Assembly (NCBI GenBank): GCA_034620365.1
Contig: JAQGEQ010000254.1
Coordinates: 1 to 64,000 of the forward strand
Length of the DNA: 64,000 bases
Source of the DNA: Pegea sp. RAD2-039
Lineage: Eukaryota > Chordata > Thaliacea > Salpida > Salpidae
Direction of reading: 5' to 3'
Shown here piece by piece: positions 1 to 11,690 of the stretch. Made by a program: the position numbers and the translations under genes. How positions within the stretch are numbered: the stretch's first letter is position 1; the number at the start of each line of letters is the position of its first letter. The notes below the pieces were generated by a model that made no database searches, had not been told where the DNA came from, and saw only the letters and a list, made by a program, of their open reading frames with translations.

Positions 1-630
1 TTTATGTATTTATTTACGATTATTTTGCATTTAGTAAAAGTTTGTAGAATTACTCGAAGTAATTATTACTAATTATTATTATTCTTATCTATAAAGTATT
101 CTTTTTTTTTTTATTTAAATATTTAATTTATTGTTTTTAATTAATTCAAGAAATATTGCTTCTTCTCTACCTACTGACGAAAGTTTCAAGAAACAAATAG
201 TTGATTTTCACAAAACTTTTAATTCAAAAATATCTAAAAAATGAAGAAATTAAAATTACAAAAAAATTATTTTAAATTTTTAATCAAGTTAGAAGTCATT
301 GCCTAATATTTATCTATTGTTTACAAAACTAAGTATTTCTATCAACTAACTATTACTATATTCATATTTAATTATCACAAATCTTCAAATAAATTATATT
401 TCAACTCATATTAGTTTGTTTGAACATTTTAGCAAGTAACTATTTGAAATTATTTGTTTATTGATCATTTGTTATTTGCTTAGATCTTTTTTAAATACAA
501 TTCTTTGAACTTATTCAAATATTCAAATTGACATCACAACAAATCGAGTAAATCAAACTTTTATTAAAACAACAAATTAAACAATTTTAACAAATAAACA
601 AAAAGTTGAACAAATGAAAGTTTGATAAAA
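1..630. other. AT-rich 3' flank of the PRDM9-like gene, no gene seen
   Basis: Very AT-rich sequence downstream of the minus-strand PRDM9-like gene. It contains no convincing ORF. It is nearly identical to 23,760-24,388. Confidence 0.7.
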
Positions 631-3410
631 TTAATTGTGACTTCTCATATGATTCTTTAGAGCAGAAGGACACATAAACCCTTTTTTGCAAATGCTGCAG
701 TTATGTGGGAAATTTTTGGTGTGCATCCTGATTTCGTGTTCTTTCAAACTAAATAATTGCGTAAAAGATTTTGAGCAAAACTTGCAATCATATAACTTCT
801 CGCCTGTGTGGATTCGTTGGTGTGTTGTGAGATGACCTGATTGCCCAAATGACATTCCACATTCGATACAAACGAAAGCTTTCTGCTTTTCGTGGACAGT
901 ACGAATGTGGATTTGTAAACTACTTTTCCGATTAAATGATTTGTTGCAAATCTCACATGGATGAGTTTGCTTTAAATGAACTGATTTATGATGTCGGTTG
1001 AGATGACTTTTTTGTCCGAAACATTTTCCACACAGCCGACAAACAAATTCCTTCTTTTTACTATGAGTCAACTGGTGTATTTTGAGATGGATTTTATATC
1101 CGTAGAATAATCACATAGATTGCAAGAATGCTTTTTCTTTCCACTCTGATGTTTCCTTTTGATATGATTTTCATAAGCTTCTTTATTCCCAAAAATTTCC
1201 TCACATAACTTGCATATGAAGAGATCAGCTGCAAATAAATTATTTTTTTACAAATTTGCTTTTATTTAAATACTTGAAAAAATCTCAATTTACTTCTTAA
1301 TAGTAATTCTGGGTTCATTTTCAACTCTTTGATCTTCATTTGAGGAGTCTCATTAGTAGTTGTGATGCCCAACTCTTGAGCATATTGCTTCCCGTACCAA
1401 ACAAGCAATTCTGAATTCTTTTTTATCTTTTTAAACGTTTTATAGTAAATTGCTTGTTTGTATTGGAAAGCAATAAGATTTTGTTCTTGTTCAAATCTAT
1501 AAAACAAATTAATAATCAAACTTTTGTCAAAACTTACAAATAACAACCAATCACCTTGCACAATTGACATAACTCAGCCAATTACTGCATCTTCTATCTT
1601 TCCCATCAATATAATGAGACAACTTTCCTTTCTTGTAAATCTAAAAAACCAAATTGTTTCAAATTTCTACAAACTAATTGATGTTGGAAATCATTCATAA
1701 ATACCTGCCAAGCACATCCTCCTTCATACACATGTTTCAATTTTTGTACATCCTGACGATGAATCTTTTCACCCTCATATGGTCCAAATACAATACCTTC
1801 TGGTATAGTAACATCTGTCCAAACTCCTTCACCCCCACATCTTATAGAGGATTTAGCAACTCTGAGCCCTTTTGGGCAAGTAAGTTTTGCTCGTCCCATC
1901 AAATTCTCAATTTTAAAAAAGAAATAAATTTTAATTTTCCAAATTAAATCGATCAAATTTGAAATTATTTCAAAACAAATATTTGAAACTAACCATTTTG
2001 ATTTTGGTATCTGGAACTTGACTCATTTTGCCATGTACAGGACAATCACCAAAATGTAGCTTATTACATTTATCACAAACTAAATTGTAAAAAACAAATT
2101 TATTTTATTGAAAATTGTTTATTTGAAATATTAGTAATTTTATTTTAATGTAGTAAATGAAACTTACACAAATAATCATCTTCATCTGCACCCTCATCCT
2201 CATAATTTACTCTTACCACTTCTCGCTTGGGATATCTTGGTTCAACTTTCTGTAAAAATTCAAATTGAAAAGTTTAATTGATAAATTTCACAAAAATCAG
2301 AAATTATTTTTATTTCTACTTACAACATCCTCTTTTTTCGGGTTTGCTTGTTTTTTAGGACCTTAAAAATCACTTTTTAATAAATCAATTTAGACAAAAG
2401 TTAAAACAAACCAGATTTTTTAACTGGAACATTTTCTTTTTTAGTCAGACCAGTCATCAACTTCTGTTAAATTTTTTAACAATATTAGTAAAATAACTAA
2501 TTACTGATCATTAGTTGATTAATTAAATAATTAATTAAAAACTTTTTAAATCACAAATATTTTTATTTCAAGTAAATAATTGTTTACTTTTTCCACCCAA
2601 TTTCTTCGTTTTGCAAAATCCCTCAAAGCTAAAATAATTTAGAAAAAAATTGTGATTTTATTAAATAAGAAAATTATTAAATTCAGATTTTCTTTTACTT
2701 AATTTCACTTCATCTTTACTTCTCTTCTTACTAATCTTCTGAGGAGTCCAATCTTCATCACTTTCTTCATCAGAAGTGAAATTAACTTGGAATCCTTTTT
2801 TTGGAGGCAAACCAAGTAGCGCTCTAATACTCCTCTCAGTTGGAAGAGGAAGTTCTATCATTAAGAATTTTATTTCAACATTTATCATTAAACAAAAAGA
2901 TTAAAGTTTGATAAAAAAAAATTATCATTTACGCCATCAACTATAAAATATTGAAAAAGTGAAATTTGATTAAATCGTAAAATTATTTAATTTCAATAAA
3001 ATCAATATTTTAGTAGATAATAAATAAAATAATTTTTTATCCAACTTTAAATTTAATAGAACAATTTTAACTAGTTTTAATGAAATGGTGACAGTAAAAA
3101 TACTTGCTTTTATTGTCAACAAACACAAACTAAATAACAAGCGTACAAAATACAACAACAAAACTAACTTACCCAACACCCACAACATAGTATATTCTCT
3201 ATTCATTTTTCTTATTCGTTTTCTTTCAAACTTGCTTAACTTCTCATATTCGCCAGGTTTAAGTAGTTTTTGAACGACTACCCGTTCTTTCACTTGTTTA
3301 AATTTTTCCTCTATATTTATATAGGTAAATCCATCCCAACTGTCTATGATATCTCTTATTTCTTGGGCAGCATCACCTCCTTTCTTTAAAATTTTTGCAA
3401 TTTTCGACAT
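631..3410 (-). CDS. PRDM9: PRDM9-like histone methyltransferase, copy 1, frameshifted in finger 2
   Basis: Same gene as at 24,389-27,162. PRDM9 trimethylates histone H3 (K4, K36) and marks meiotic recombination sites in vertebrates; that role here is inference. Exons on the minus strand: 3410-3173, 2854-2699, 2628-2588, 2463-2412, 2361-2324, 2249-2168, 2079-1994, 1905-1705, 1640-1555, 1496-1294, 1228-631. Exons 1-10 are open and encode the KRAB-like, SSXRD, zinc-knuckle and PR/SET parts with the expected tyrosines. In exon 11, one base is missing near 1,090 compared with copy 2. The frame then meets TGA at 1068-1070, giving about 447 aa with one whole finger. Fingers 3-7 remain open in the shifted frame (1071-631). 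It could be a recent pseudogene, a methyltransferase with a lost DNA-binding array, or an assembly error. The start is ATG at 3408-3410; the longer open frame upstream has no ATG. Confidence 0.82.
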
Positions 3411-5303
3411 TTTAGAAAAGTTCAAAAAGCTTCTGAGATTAACTGTGTAGTTACCGTAATCACGTCTGTATGAAGTGACTTCAAAATTGATGACAATAAG
3501 AAATATATCAATCAGCCAATCACAATTCAGTATTTCGAATGAATATAAAGTTTAAATTATTATAATTTACACCAAAATGTTTAATATAAATTCTTATTCT
3601 TTAAAATAAATTCTGCAACCATCTATAAAAATCTTATTTATAAATAAAATTTGATATTGTTATGAAAGTATTTCGAACAGTTAATATATATTGCAAGAAT
3701 TTATCTTTTAGAATTTAACTTCTAAACTTATACAAAGAGTGAACAATTATATTTCTACAACATAAAAGTAACAAATAGCAAATTATAAGTAAAAAGACGA
3801 TCATCAACTGATTAAATTTGTTTTTTAACGATAAGATTGACTACTGTTTAAGTTAACAGTCTTTGAAAGCTAATTCAAATAATTTAGGAAGTGGAATTTA
3901 GAAACTAACGATTAGTGATTGTTACACTTTTAGAGGACTTTTGTGTCCTTAACTTATTTAGTATGTACGGAACTGCAGAAAGCCGCGTTTTATAAACTTT
4001 ACTTTGATTTCTACGATCTTTGACAACAAAGTCTGTCTCGTGTTTAATAAAAAGAAAATAATAAAAATGTTTAAATGTTAATCAGTGAACTTTAATTATC
4101 AGTAATTCATAAATAACTTCGTAATTAAGAGTGTTAGATAAAACTCAGTCTTTGACATTTTGAAACTATGATTTGGTAGAGAGTTTTTGAACCATAATAT
4201 TCTTAAAAATCACTTAAAAACTATTACAAAGCTTTTTCGCTTTCAAATAAACTAGTCGAACATTTTCTTCAGTGATTACTACACATAGAAACACTACAAT
4301 CTTTTAAGTGTCAGTTATAAACACTTTAATTAGATCAACTAAATATTGTGTCAGATATTATAAAATCTAAAAGATGTATTAATTAATTAAAATCACCACA
4401 TATAAACGAAAATATAAAAAAGCAATAAACTGTGTCCATCTACTAAAATAATCTAGTTAAAAATTCAGAGCATCACAAATCATTTACTCTTTGCGATTTT
4501 CAAAACAATTCTTTTTGAAGTTTGTTTGGATCTGATTTTTAGCTTTTATAAAGAAATAGTTAATCCTTAAGACTAAGATAAATGCGTTTTTAGAAATATA
4601 TTTCTACTTGTTTTGTATATTTTATTTTTGTAAATTTTATGTGGATTTACAATAAGAGGTTTTATAAGTGATTACTTTCTTATACTTGCACGATTATCAG
4701 CTTAACCCTAATTCAAACCCTTTTTTAAGACATTAAAAATATGTTGTTTGATGTAGTTTCATATAAAGATAATTTCTTACCTAATAGAAAAGACAAACAA
4801 TTAAAAGTTCGTATTCAAAATAACTTTTTTATTATGTATTCTTAAACCTGATTAACAAAACATAACAAGATTAAAATATCTTTGCTTAAAAACTAATAAA
4901 AATGATTAAACAGTATTAAATTAAAATATTAATCAATCATTTGAGTCATATAACATCATATTTGAGTATAACTTTTGCTATTTATTGTGAGCTTTTAATT
5001 TTAATAATTTTTTTTTAATTATCTTAGTCATTCTGATCATTGATTGAATTTTTCCCATTCCAAATGAGAATTAATTGTTTAAATATAAAAGTTGACTTTT
5101 TACCAATTGAAATTAGTTAATACATATCAAACTTTATAGCAAGAAAGGACAGTTGTAAACAGAAAATTTTCAAATTTCATTCAAATAACAAAGTATTTAC
5201 TGACTGAATACTTTGCACAGCTTATATATATGATATGTTGTACTTTTTTCTTTGTCTGTCTCTTCGGTAATTCTTAACTTTGTTTTACTTTATGCCTTTG
5301 CAG
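3411..5303. other. Upstream flank, no gene seen
   Basis: Putative 5' flank of the minus-strand PRDM9-like gene, AT-rich with no supported ORF. From about 3,470 to 4,818 I found no mismatch with 27,222-28,570, which is unusual for non-coding DNA in this duplication. Confidence 0.6.
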
Positions 5304-5568
5304 GGTTCCAACTTTTTACATTGGTCTTGTGAAACGTAATGTTCGTGTAGATTTGGAATTGGTAAAAGTAGAATATTTTGCCTCTTACGTAAATGTTCTA
5401 CTACCTACATACTTAGTTCATTCTGTAGTTCACTGTGGTATGCTTGTAACTTGTACCGTTGTTGCTAGTCGCCTTTTACAATTGAATAAAACTCTCTTAA
5501 AGAATTATTATTATAACATTAACTCACTGAGAACTTTGTATATTTTAGTAAAATGTGACCAAAAGTGA
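5304..5568 (+). CDS. Exon-like ORF of unknown function, copy 1
   Basis: Product not recognised. A good acceptor (TTTGCAG before 5304) is followed by 87 open codons ending in TGA. The codons are less AT-rich than the surroundings. A hydrophobic run around VHCGMLVTCTVVASRLL could be a membrane segment. The copy at 29,055 keeps the frame despite a 9-bp tandem insertion, and two other differences are amino-acid changes (R to C, T to N). No upstream exon with a start codon was found, so this is either a terminal exon of an unmodelled gene or a chance ORF. Confidence 0.3.
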
Positions 5569-6694
5569 TGATAATTACATTTATTTTTTCTAACTTTAAT
5601 CAAATATTTGATTAACTAATCTAGTAAGAAAAGTCTTTGATAAATAAGATCAAAAATCACAAAACACTTTGATATTTGTGTTTAATTTTAACTTACAATA
5701 AACTTATAGTCAGTATAAATAACTGCAATATTACAAACAACAGCTGCGTATCTATCAAGGGAATACAGATATAAAACATTAAAGTTAATATATCTACTTT
5801 ATTAGATTCAGGTAAACTTAGATAGTGTTATTTATTATCACCAACTTGTTAACTTAAAGATTTATCAGTTTTTGTTTTTTAACTAGAATAAACTTTTTTG
5901 TAAAAGATAAAAATATTATAAATTTATTAAGAACTCATTTTTTTAATTTTGAACAGTTTATTTGTAAACGTGAAAATCAGTATATCTTGAAAGTAACGTT
6001 GTTATCATAGTTTCAAAAGATGAAGATTGTATTCTAAATGGATATGTTTCGATCAAAATAGAGAAAAAATGGAATAAATTAACAAAAATGTATCTCATCA
6101 TTATAATCTTTCAGTTGCTTGTAGGAAATAGTAAATGTTAAATAACTTTATGAAGTGAAGAATTGTTTAAACTTTCTCTATCATTCATCTATTGAAACAT
6201 TTCTAAATATATTTTTCTGTTGCTAACTTTTCTTTAGCTACAAAAGTACTTGAAACAAGTGATTTATATCAACATGCAACAAATTTAATTATTTCTTTTT
6301 ATTGAAACACTAATAACGTTATTTTTAACACAATTTATTTTAGAGCGTAACGAAATGAAAGCAACTTAACACAAATTGCTAATCTACTGGTTTGTAACAA
6401 CAGTAAGTCTGAAGAAATTTTAAATTATACTTTACTGTACTATTTCAGTTTAAAAACAGAAATGAAGAAAATTATATGAGTTGAATTAAAGCAAGACTCG
6501 GATCACGTGATACATTTTAATTGATCAAAGTTATTTCAAGTTCAAATCTTAAACAATTCAACAGCAAATGACTATCAGGTAAAAATCTGTTTATATTTAG
6601 TCATTTTTGTAAAATTAAAAGCATAATAGTTATGTAATAATTATTCGTTAACAACTATTACAAATTAAACAAGTTTATTTATTGTAAAAGTAAT

Positions 6695-6746
6695 GCATCT
6701 TCATCCCATCTTCAGAGTATAATTATTCTGAAGACAGTAAAGATGC
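6695..6746. other. Imperfect hairpin, conserved in both duplication copies
   Basis: Inner arms TCTTCAGA and TCTGAAGA are separated by a 10-nt loop. Outer arms GCATCTT and AAGATGC flank an internal bulge. The same 52 nt occur unchanged at 30,457-30,508. This is a palindromic structure only; a small-RNA precursor is one possibility that I cannot support further. Confidence 0.5.
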
Positions 6747-8984
6747 AAACATCAAGAGTAATAATTTTTCACACAAAAAAATATGAAAAATTATTTGACA
6801 AACTTTTGGTGAAAAATATGTTTGAGTGATTTCAAAGTTTTTCTAAATACTTTTATTAAATACTATATCATAAATTGTAAGAAGTTATGAAAACGTTTAC
6901 TAAAATAAGACAACTTATCAAATAAAAAATCATTTTTTTAAATTCACTAAAAAATTATTTTGAGAAAAAGTTTGATTATTTGTGGGAATATAAGGATATT
7001 AATATGAGTGTGATATTCAGTAAGCGCGATGAAAAGTTTCATTTGTAAATGATGATAGTAGTTTGATCCTCTCATACAAGACAATCACAATAGTAAAATG
7101 TTATTTAATTTGATTTGGCACCTTCACATGCAAACCAACATTGTTAGCAACACCAGTCGACAAAAACATTGATTGAAAAATTATACTTTGAATAATCATC
7201 TGACTTCAGTTGAGTACTTTTTTTATGTTTCTCTAAAAAGTAAATAAAGTTATTTTATTTATATTGAAAAATATAAAATTAGATATATTACAAAATGAAA
7301 TGTTAAAATTTATTTGTATTTTATGTTTATTAATAATCACGATTTTGTATCATATGTGACTGCTTTTATTTTTCATCTATTTTATGCAATAGTAATAGAG
7401 TTGCGTTATTTGATTATCATTAAACAGGTTACAATGTGTAATAATAATATTATTCATATAATATTAGTTAAAATATAAGTGATAATAACTATTAATAATA
7501 AAAAAAAATTCAAATATTTAAAATATTGTTTTTGTCAAGTTTTTCAAAACATTACCTTCAACTGTGCAGTTCAAATTAGTTTTTATGTTTTTTATTGTCT
7601 TCAAACCTCCAAATATTCGTTTAACATTTGGTTTACAATTTTAATAGGATACAGAAAAAGCTAAAAGAGCATCAGAGCGTCGTTGAACAAATCCATAAAA
7701 AATCCCAAGCAATGTAAATACAAAAAAGATTTTACTATTTAAGTCCTGCTACTAGCAACTCACAACAAACCGTTTTTGTTGATAGACAAATAGACACTTG
7801 CTTATAAAAGTAAATTTTTAAAGAACAGATTTAGAAATCAGTAATATTAATTTTTATTTCTTCTATTTTAAAATTATGTTAATTGTGGTGCTCATGACGT
7901 TTTCATTTACTTTCTGCTCAAATTGTGTTTTTGTTTGTTGTAAGATCTCTATTATCGTTCATCTGCAGCCGTGCACTGAATAAAATAAATCAAAAACCTT
8001 TATCGAGAAAGAAAATGAAATTTTTGAAACGGATCGTTCACTATTTTTCCTCTAAATATGATCTTTTAACAATTAATTTTGAATTATAGTTCATAGAATA
8101 TTGCATATTGTTAATTTAATCTCTTAATATAGGAAAACTATTTACATTAAAAAAATAAACATCTGAATATGTAAATCGCTGTAATGTTTGTATTAAATTA
8201 GTACAAATATAGTTTAAAACATTTTAATTCTGATTTGTTATCCTAGATTAATTACTTTTAACTTGATTCAACTTTCATCAACTGTACTTCAATAAGTTTG
8301 TAGATTAAGTAAATTATTGATCAAAATACTTAAACTTTATTTTAGTCTAAAGTATATTGTGATTTTTTTTGGTTTTTCATAGGTTTATTTACTAAATCAT
8401 CTTGCTAAGCTACAATATTAAACAGCTTCTTTCTCAATAAAACTTTTCTTCAATATACACTAAATTCTTTAGATTAAACTACGAATCTAAATTGAGAAAA
8501 GTAAAAGTTAAAAAAGTAAACAATATTTTTTAAATCTAATAATGGAGATTTTTGTCCAAATGAAAAAATTATAATATAATTTAGCAAAATATTACAATAT
8601 TTTATTGCAACATCCGCAAAAATTAAAATGCGTGCAATTTTTTGAATATTTCAATTTTTTTATGTTCAAAATAAATTAAATAGTCTTTTGTTTCAATTAA
8701 AATAACTTACAAAACAATTGACAATAAATTTTGTAGCTTTATCTACCTTTTCAAATTATATATGATTTAAAATGTATGCAAGTGCACATTTTCCTGACTG
8801 TCAAAGATGAATTAATTAGATAACAATCACAAAAGTATTGCTCTGAAGTTAAAGATCACCTTCTTAAAAATAACTAACGATAACAAGAATCTAACGCTTA
8901 ATCTTATTACTATTTTCAAAATTACTTATTATTAATTTTTGTTTAAGTTTACCTTCCACTTACTGCATTTATACAGTATTAAAA

Positions 8985-9430
8985 TTACAGTAAAACTACT
9001 TTTTATAAAAGCCTAGAAACTAATTATTTAAAAAACACCAAAGTTTGAACTGTGCTTTTTTAGTTACCTTAAAATCATCATTAAAATCTTATTTTTAAAC
9101 TTTATGATTTCTTTAAAAGTTTATTCTTCTTAAATTTATCTAAAAATATGATAAACGTATTTCAAACATTATTTTACAGTTTAAATAATATTATTAGTTA
9201 AATAATTATCAATTGCTTAATTAAAATAATCATCATATAACTTAGTGAGACTTCACTTTTTTTAAACATCGAATAAAAGATATCAAAAAAATCGGAAATT
9301 TAAATAAAATTCTGCAAACAATGATTATTTACAAATAAAATAAACTGAATTATAAATTAACTCAACATTTCCAGTAAATAAAATATCTTAAAATTTTAAA
9401 TTGTATGAATCATTTACGTTTAATCAATTA
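8985..9430. repeat. Older dispersed repeat, 3' flank of the PRDM9-like units
   Basis: Resembles 23,345-23,760 and 32,765-33,205, sharing stretches such as AACTCAACATTTCCAGTAAA. It precedes a zinc-finger cassette in each case. This indicates that the intact and decayed PRDM9-like units arose from one ancestral duplication older than the 24-kb event. Confidence 0.75.
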
Positions 9431-10989
9431 TTTAGCATTAAGTAAAAAATGACGGTGTTATTCGAAGCAATTGTTACTAATTCAAAATAAATTATCTAAA
9501 AACGGCTTCATTATGTTAATTCTTCTCAAAATAATTCAGTAGTTCCATATTAACTTAGAAGTTGAACATATTCTTGATCTTAGAATTCTGCTTAATAAAG
9601 TTAATTAAGTTTTAAGGTTGTAAAACTTCTTATAAACTCATCAACATTACTCGTCAATAAATAAATGATCTAAAAGTAGTTTTAACCTCATTAGTGTTAT
9701 CAATCTTCCACAAAGTTAAGCTTTACAATTTACTTTTACAAAATATTTCAAACTATCTTATCAAAATGTTCATCGACTAAATTATTTCAAACGGTCAAAA
9801 TCCAATTTTTATTGTTAGTAACAGATTATATAAAAAAATGATATTTTTATAGTATATCTTCTGTGAACTTTAGTTGCCATATTTACAGTTGATATTTTTA
9901 GAAATTTCAAAAACAGCCAATTTTAACCATTTCAAATTGTTAAATAGTTCGCGCGCTAATTTGACGTCTCAAATTTACACTGAAGATTTATCTGTTTCAA
10001 TATTTTTTAAATTTAATTAAAGTTTAAAAATTGTTCAATCGACAGCACTAAAAAGTTGAAAAATAATAAAGATACTTTTCAAAAGAATAAATACAAGAAT
10101 ATGTTGATTGGTTTATAATCTTTAGCAAATAATCTATCTTAGATTCCGTTTTTCAATGTATCGAAAACAGGTTTGTACTTTCCAATTTTTATTATTAGTA
10201 AAATTAGTTTTAAAAATAATTTAATAATATTCTACATATATTAATAGATTGTTTTCTAAATATTATTTTATATATTATTTTTTTAATTAATTAAATTTTA
10301 AGTATTAGTTGTGTTTTAACGAAACTTCATCTCATCACATTTTATTATTCGAAAATTCTTTTTGAATTTACCAATCAGCAAAAATTTCTTCAAAAACTCT
10401 GTGAAACATAAAATTTTTTGTAAAAGCTATTTAGTCAATTTGTCATCTTGACTTGTAAACATTTACAACCAACCAAATCAAACTTATATTAAACGCATTT
10501 GACACAAAAATATTTTAAAAATTTATATAACAATTTGTTGCTTTTGTATTCTACGAAGATAACTTGAAATCTATTCATTTGAACGGTTACAGTAAAAAGC
10601 CAATTGATTCATAAGATAACTCTTTCTGTGATTCATACACAAAATGTAACATTACTTTTCTTCTTAAATAAAGTTTTAATTTTAGAAAAATCCACTCAAG
10701 TTAAATCATAATTTATAAATTTACTTTTGTAATATTTTATTATTCAAATTATAGATATCATGAAAGGATTTTTTTCAGAAAATGGTTTTGACTGAATGTG
10801 CAAAGTATGTTTAATATTTCCAACTGCTGATTTGGAGATATTTTTATTTGAAGTCAAATTTTCTACCAACTGAAGCTTTCAAAAGTAAATCAATTTGCAT
10901 AAAGAATTTTGATTGCAAACTTTTGCTTGTTTTTAAACTCAGGTCTTGCTTGGAAGCATCAATTTTTCAGTAATTCAAAATCTTGAGTA

Positions 10990-11690
10990 CTTTTACGAAT
11001 TCTGCAGTTATGTGGGAAATTTCTGGCGTGGTTCATGACTTCGTGTCGTTTCAAACTAGATGAATTTGTAAATGATGTTGAGCAAAACTTGCCATGAAAC
11101 AACTTCTCGCCTGTGTGGATTCGTTTGTGTTTTGTGAGACTATATAAATGCCCAAATGACTTTCCTCATTCAATACAAACAAAAGCTTTCTGCTTTTCGT
11201 GTATAGTACGAATGTGGGTTTGTAAATTACTTTTCTTCCTAAATAATTTGTTGCAAATCTCACATGGATGAGATTCCTTTAAATGAATTGATTTATTATG
11301 TTTGTTGAGGCAACATTTTGTCCAAAACATTTTCCACACAGGCGACAAACAATTTCTTTCTCTTTACTGTGAGTTAACTGATGTCGTTTGAGATGACCTT
11401 TATAATAAACAGAATAATCACATAGATTGCAAGAATGCTTTTCTTTTCACTTTGATGTTTTCGTTTTATATGATGTTCATAAACTTCTTTATTCTCGAAA
11501 ATTTCCTCAAATAACTTGCATATGAAGATATCAGCTGCAAATAAATTATTTTTTTACAAATTTGCTTTTATTTAAATACTTGAAAAAATCTCAATTTACT
11601 TCTTAATAGTAATTCTGGGTTCATTTTCAACTCTTTGATCTTCATTTGAGGGGTCTCATTATTAGCTGAGATGCCCAACCGAATTTGTCA
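10990..11690 (-). pseudogene. Decayed PRDM9-like zinc-finger cassette, copy 1
   Basis: Matches the 3' part of the PRDM9-like gene: the last exon (C2H2 fingers, start near 11,527) and the 3' end of the preceding SET exon up to about 11,681, where similarity stops abruptly. Damage seen: the second cysteine of finger 1 changed to phenylalanine, a 1-bp loss between fingers 1 and 2, a 1-bp loss in finger 3 (shared with the copy at 34,770), and a Cys codon turned to TGA at 11,166-11,168 (not shared). No KRAB, SSXRD or SET N-terminal exons are present. It is a 5'-truncated dead copy, not an independent gene. Confidence 0.85.

Larger units (their letters stand above)
5569..10985. other. AT-rich region without recognisable genes
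   Basis: About 5.4 kb, repeated at 29,329-34,760. I see no ORF with family similarity. It contains a 52-nt imperfect hairpin (6,695-6,746) and an old repeat (8,985-9,430). The short ORF at 7,479-7,664 is low-complexity and has no supported start or splice context. Confidence 0.6.

Noticed and set aside
744..956. 70-codon minus-strand ORF inside the PRDM9-like last exon (and copies at 24,502, 11,051, 34,906)
   Set aside because: It is another reading frame of the zinc-finger exon; the cysteine/histidine pattern is in the other frame.
1678..1947. Plus-strand ORF opposite the SET exon (also at 25,440)
   Set aside because: Antisense shadow of the SET-domain exon, with no family similarity.
7479..7664. 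61-codon plus-strand ORF, also at 31,259
   Set aside because: AT-rich low-complexity translation without an ATG (begins with GTG), splice context or similarity; probably chance.
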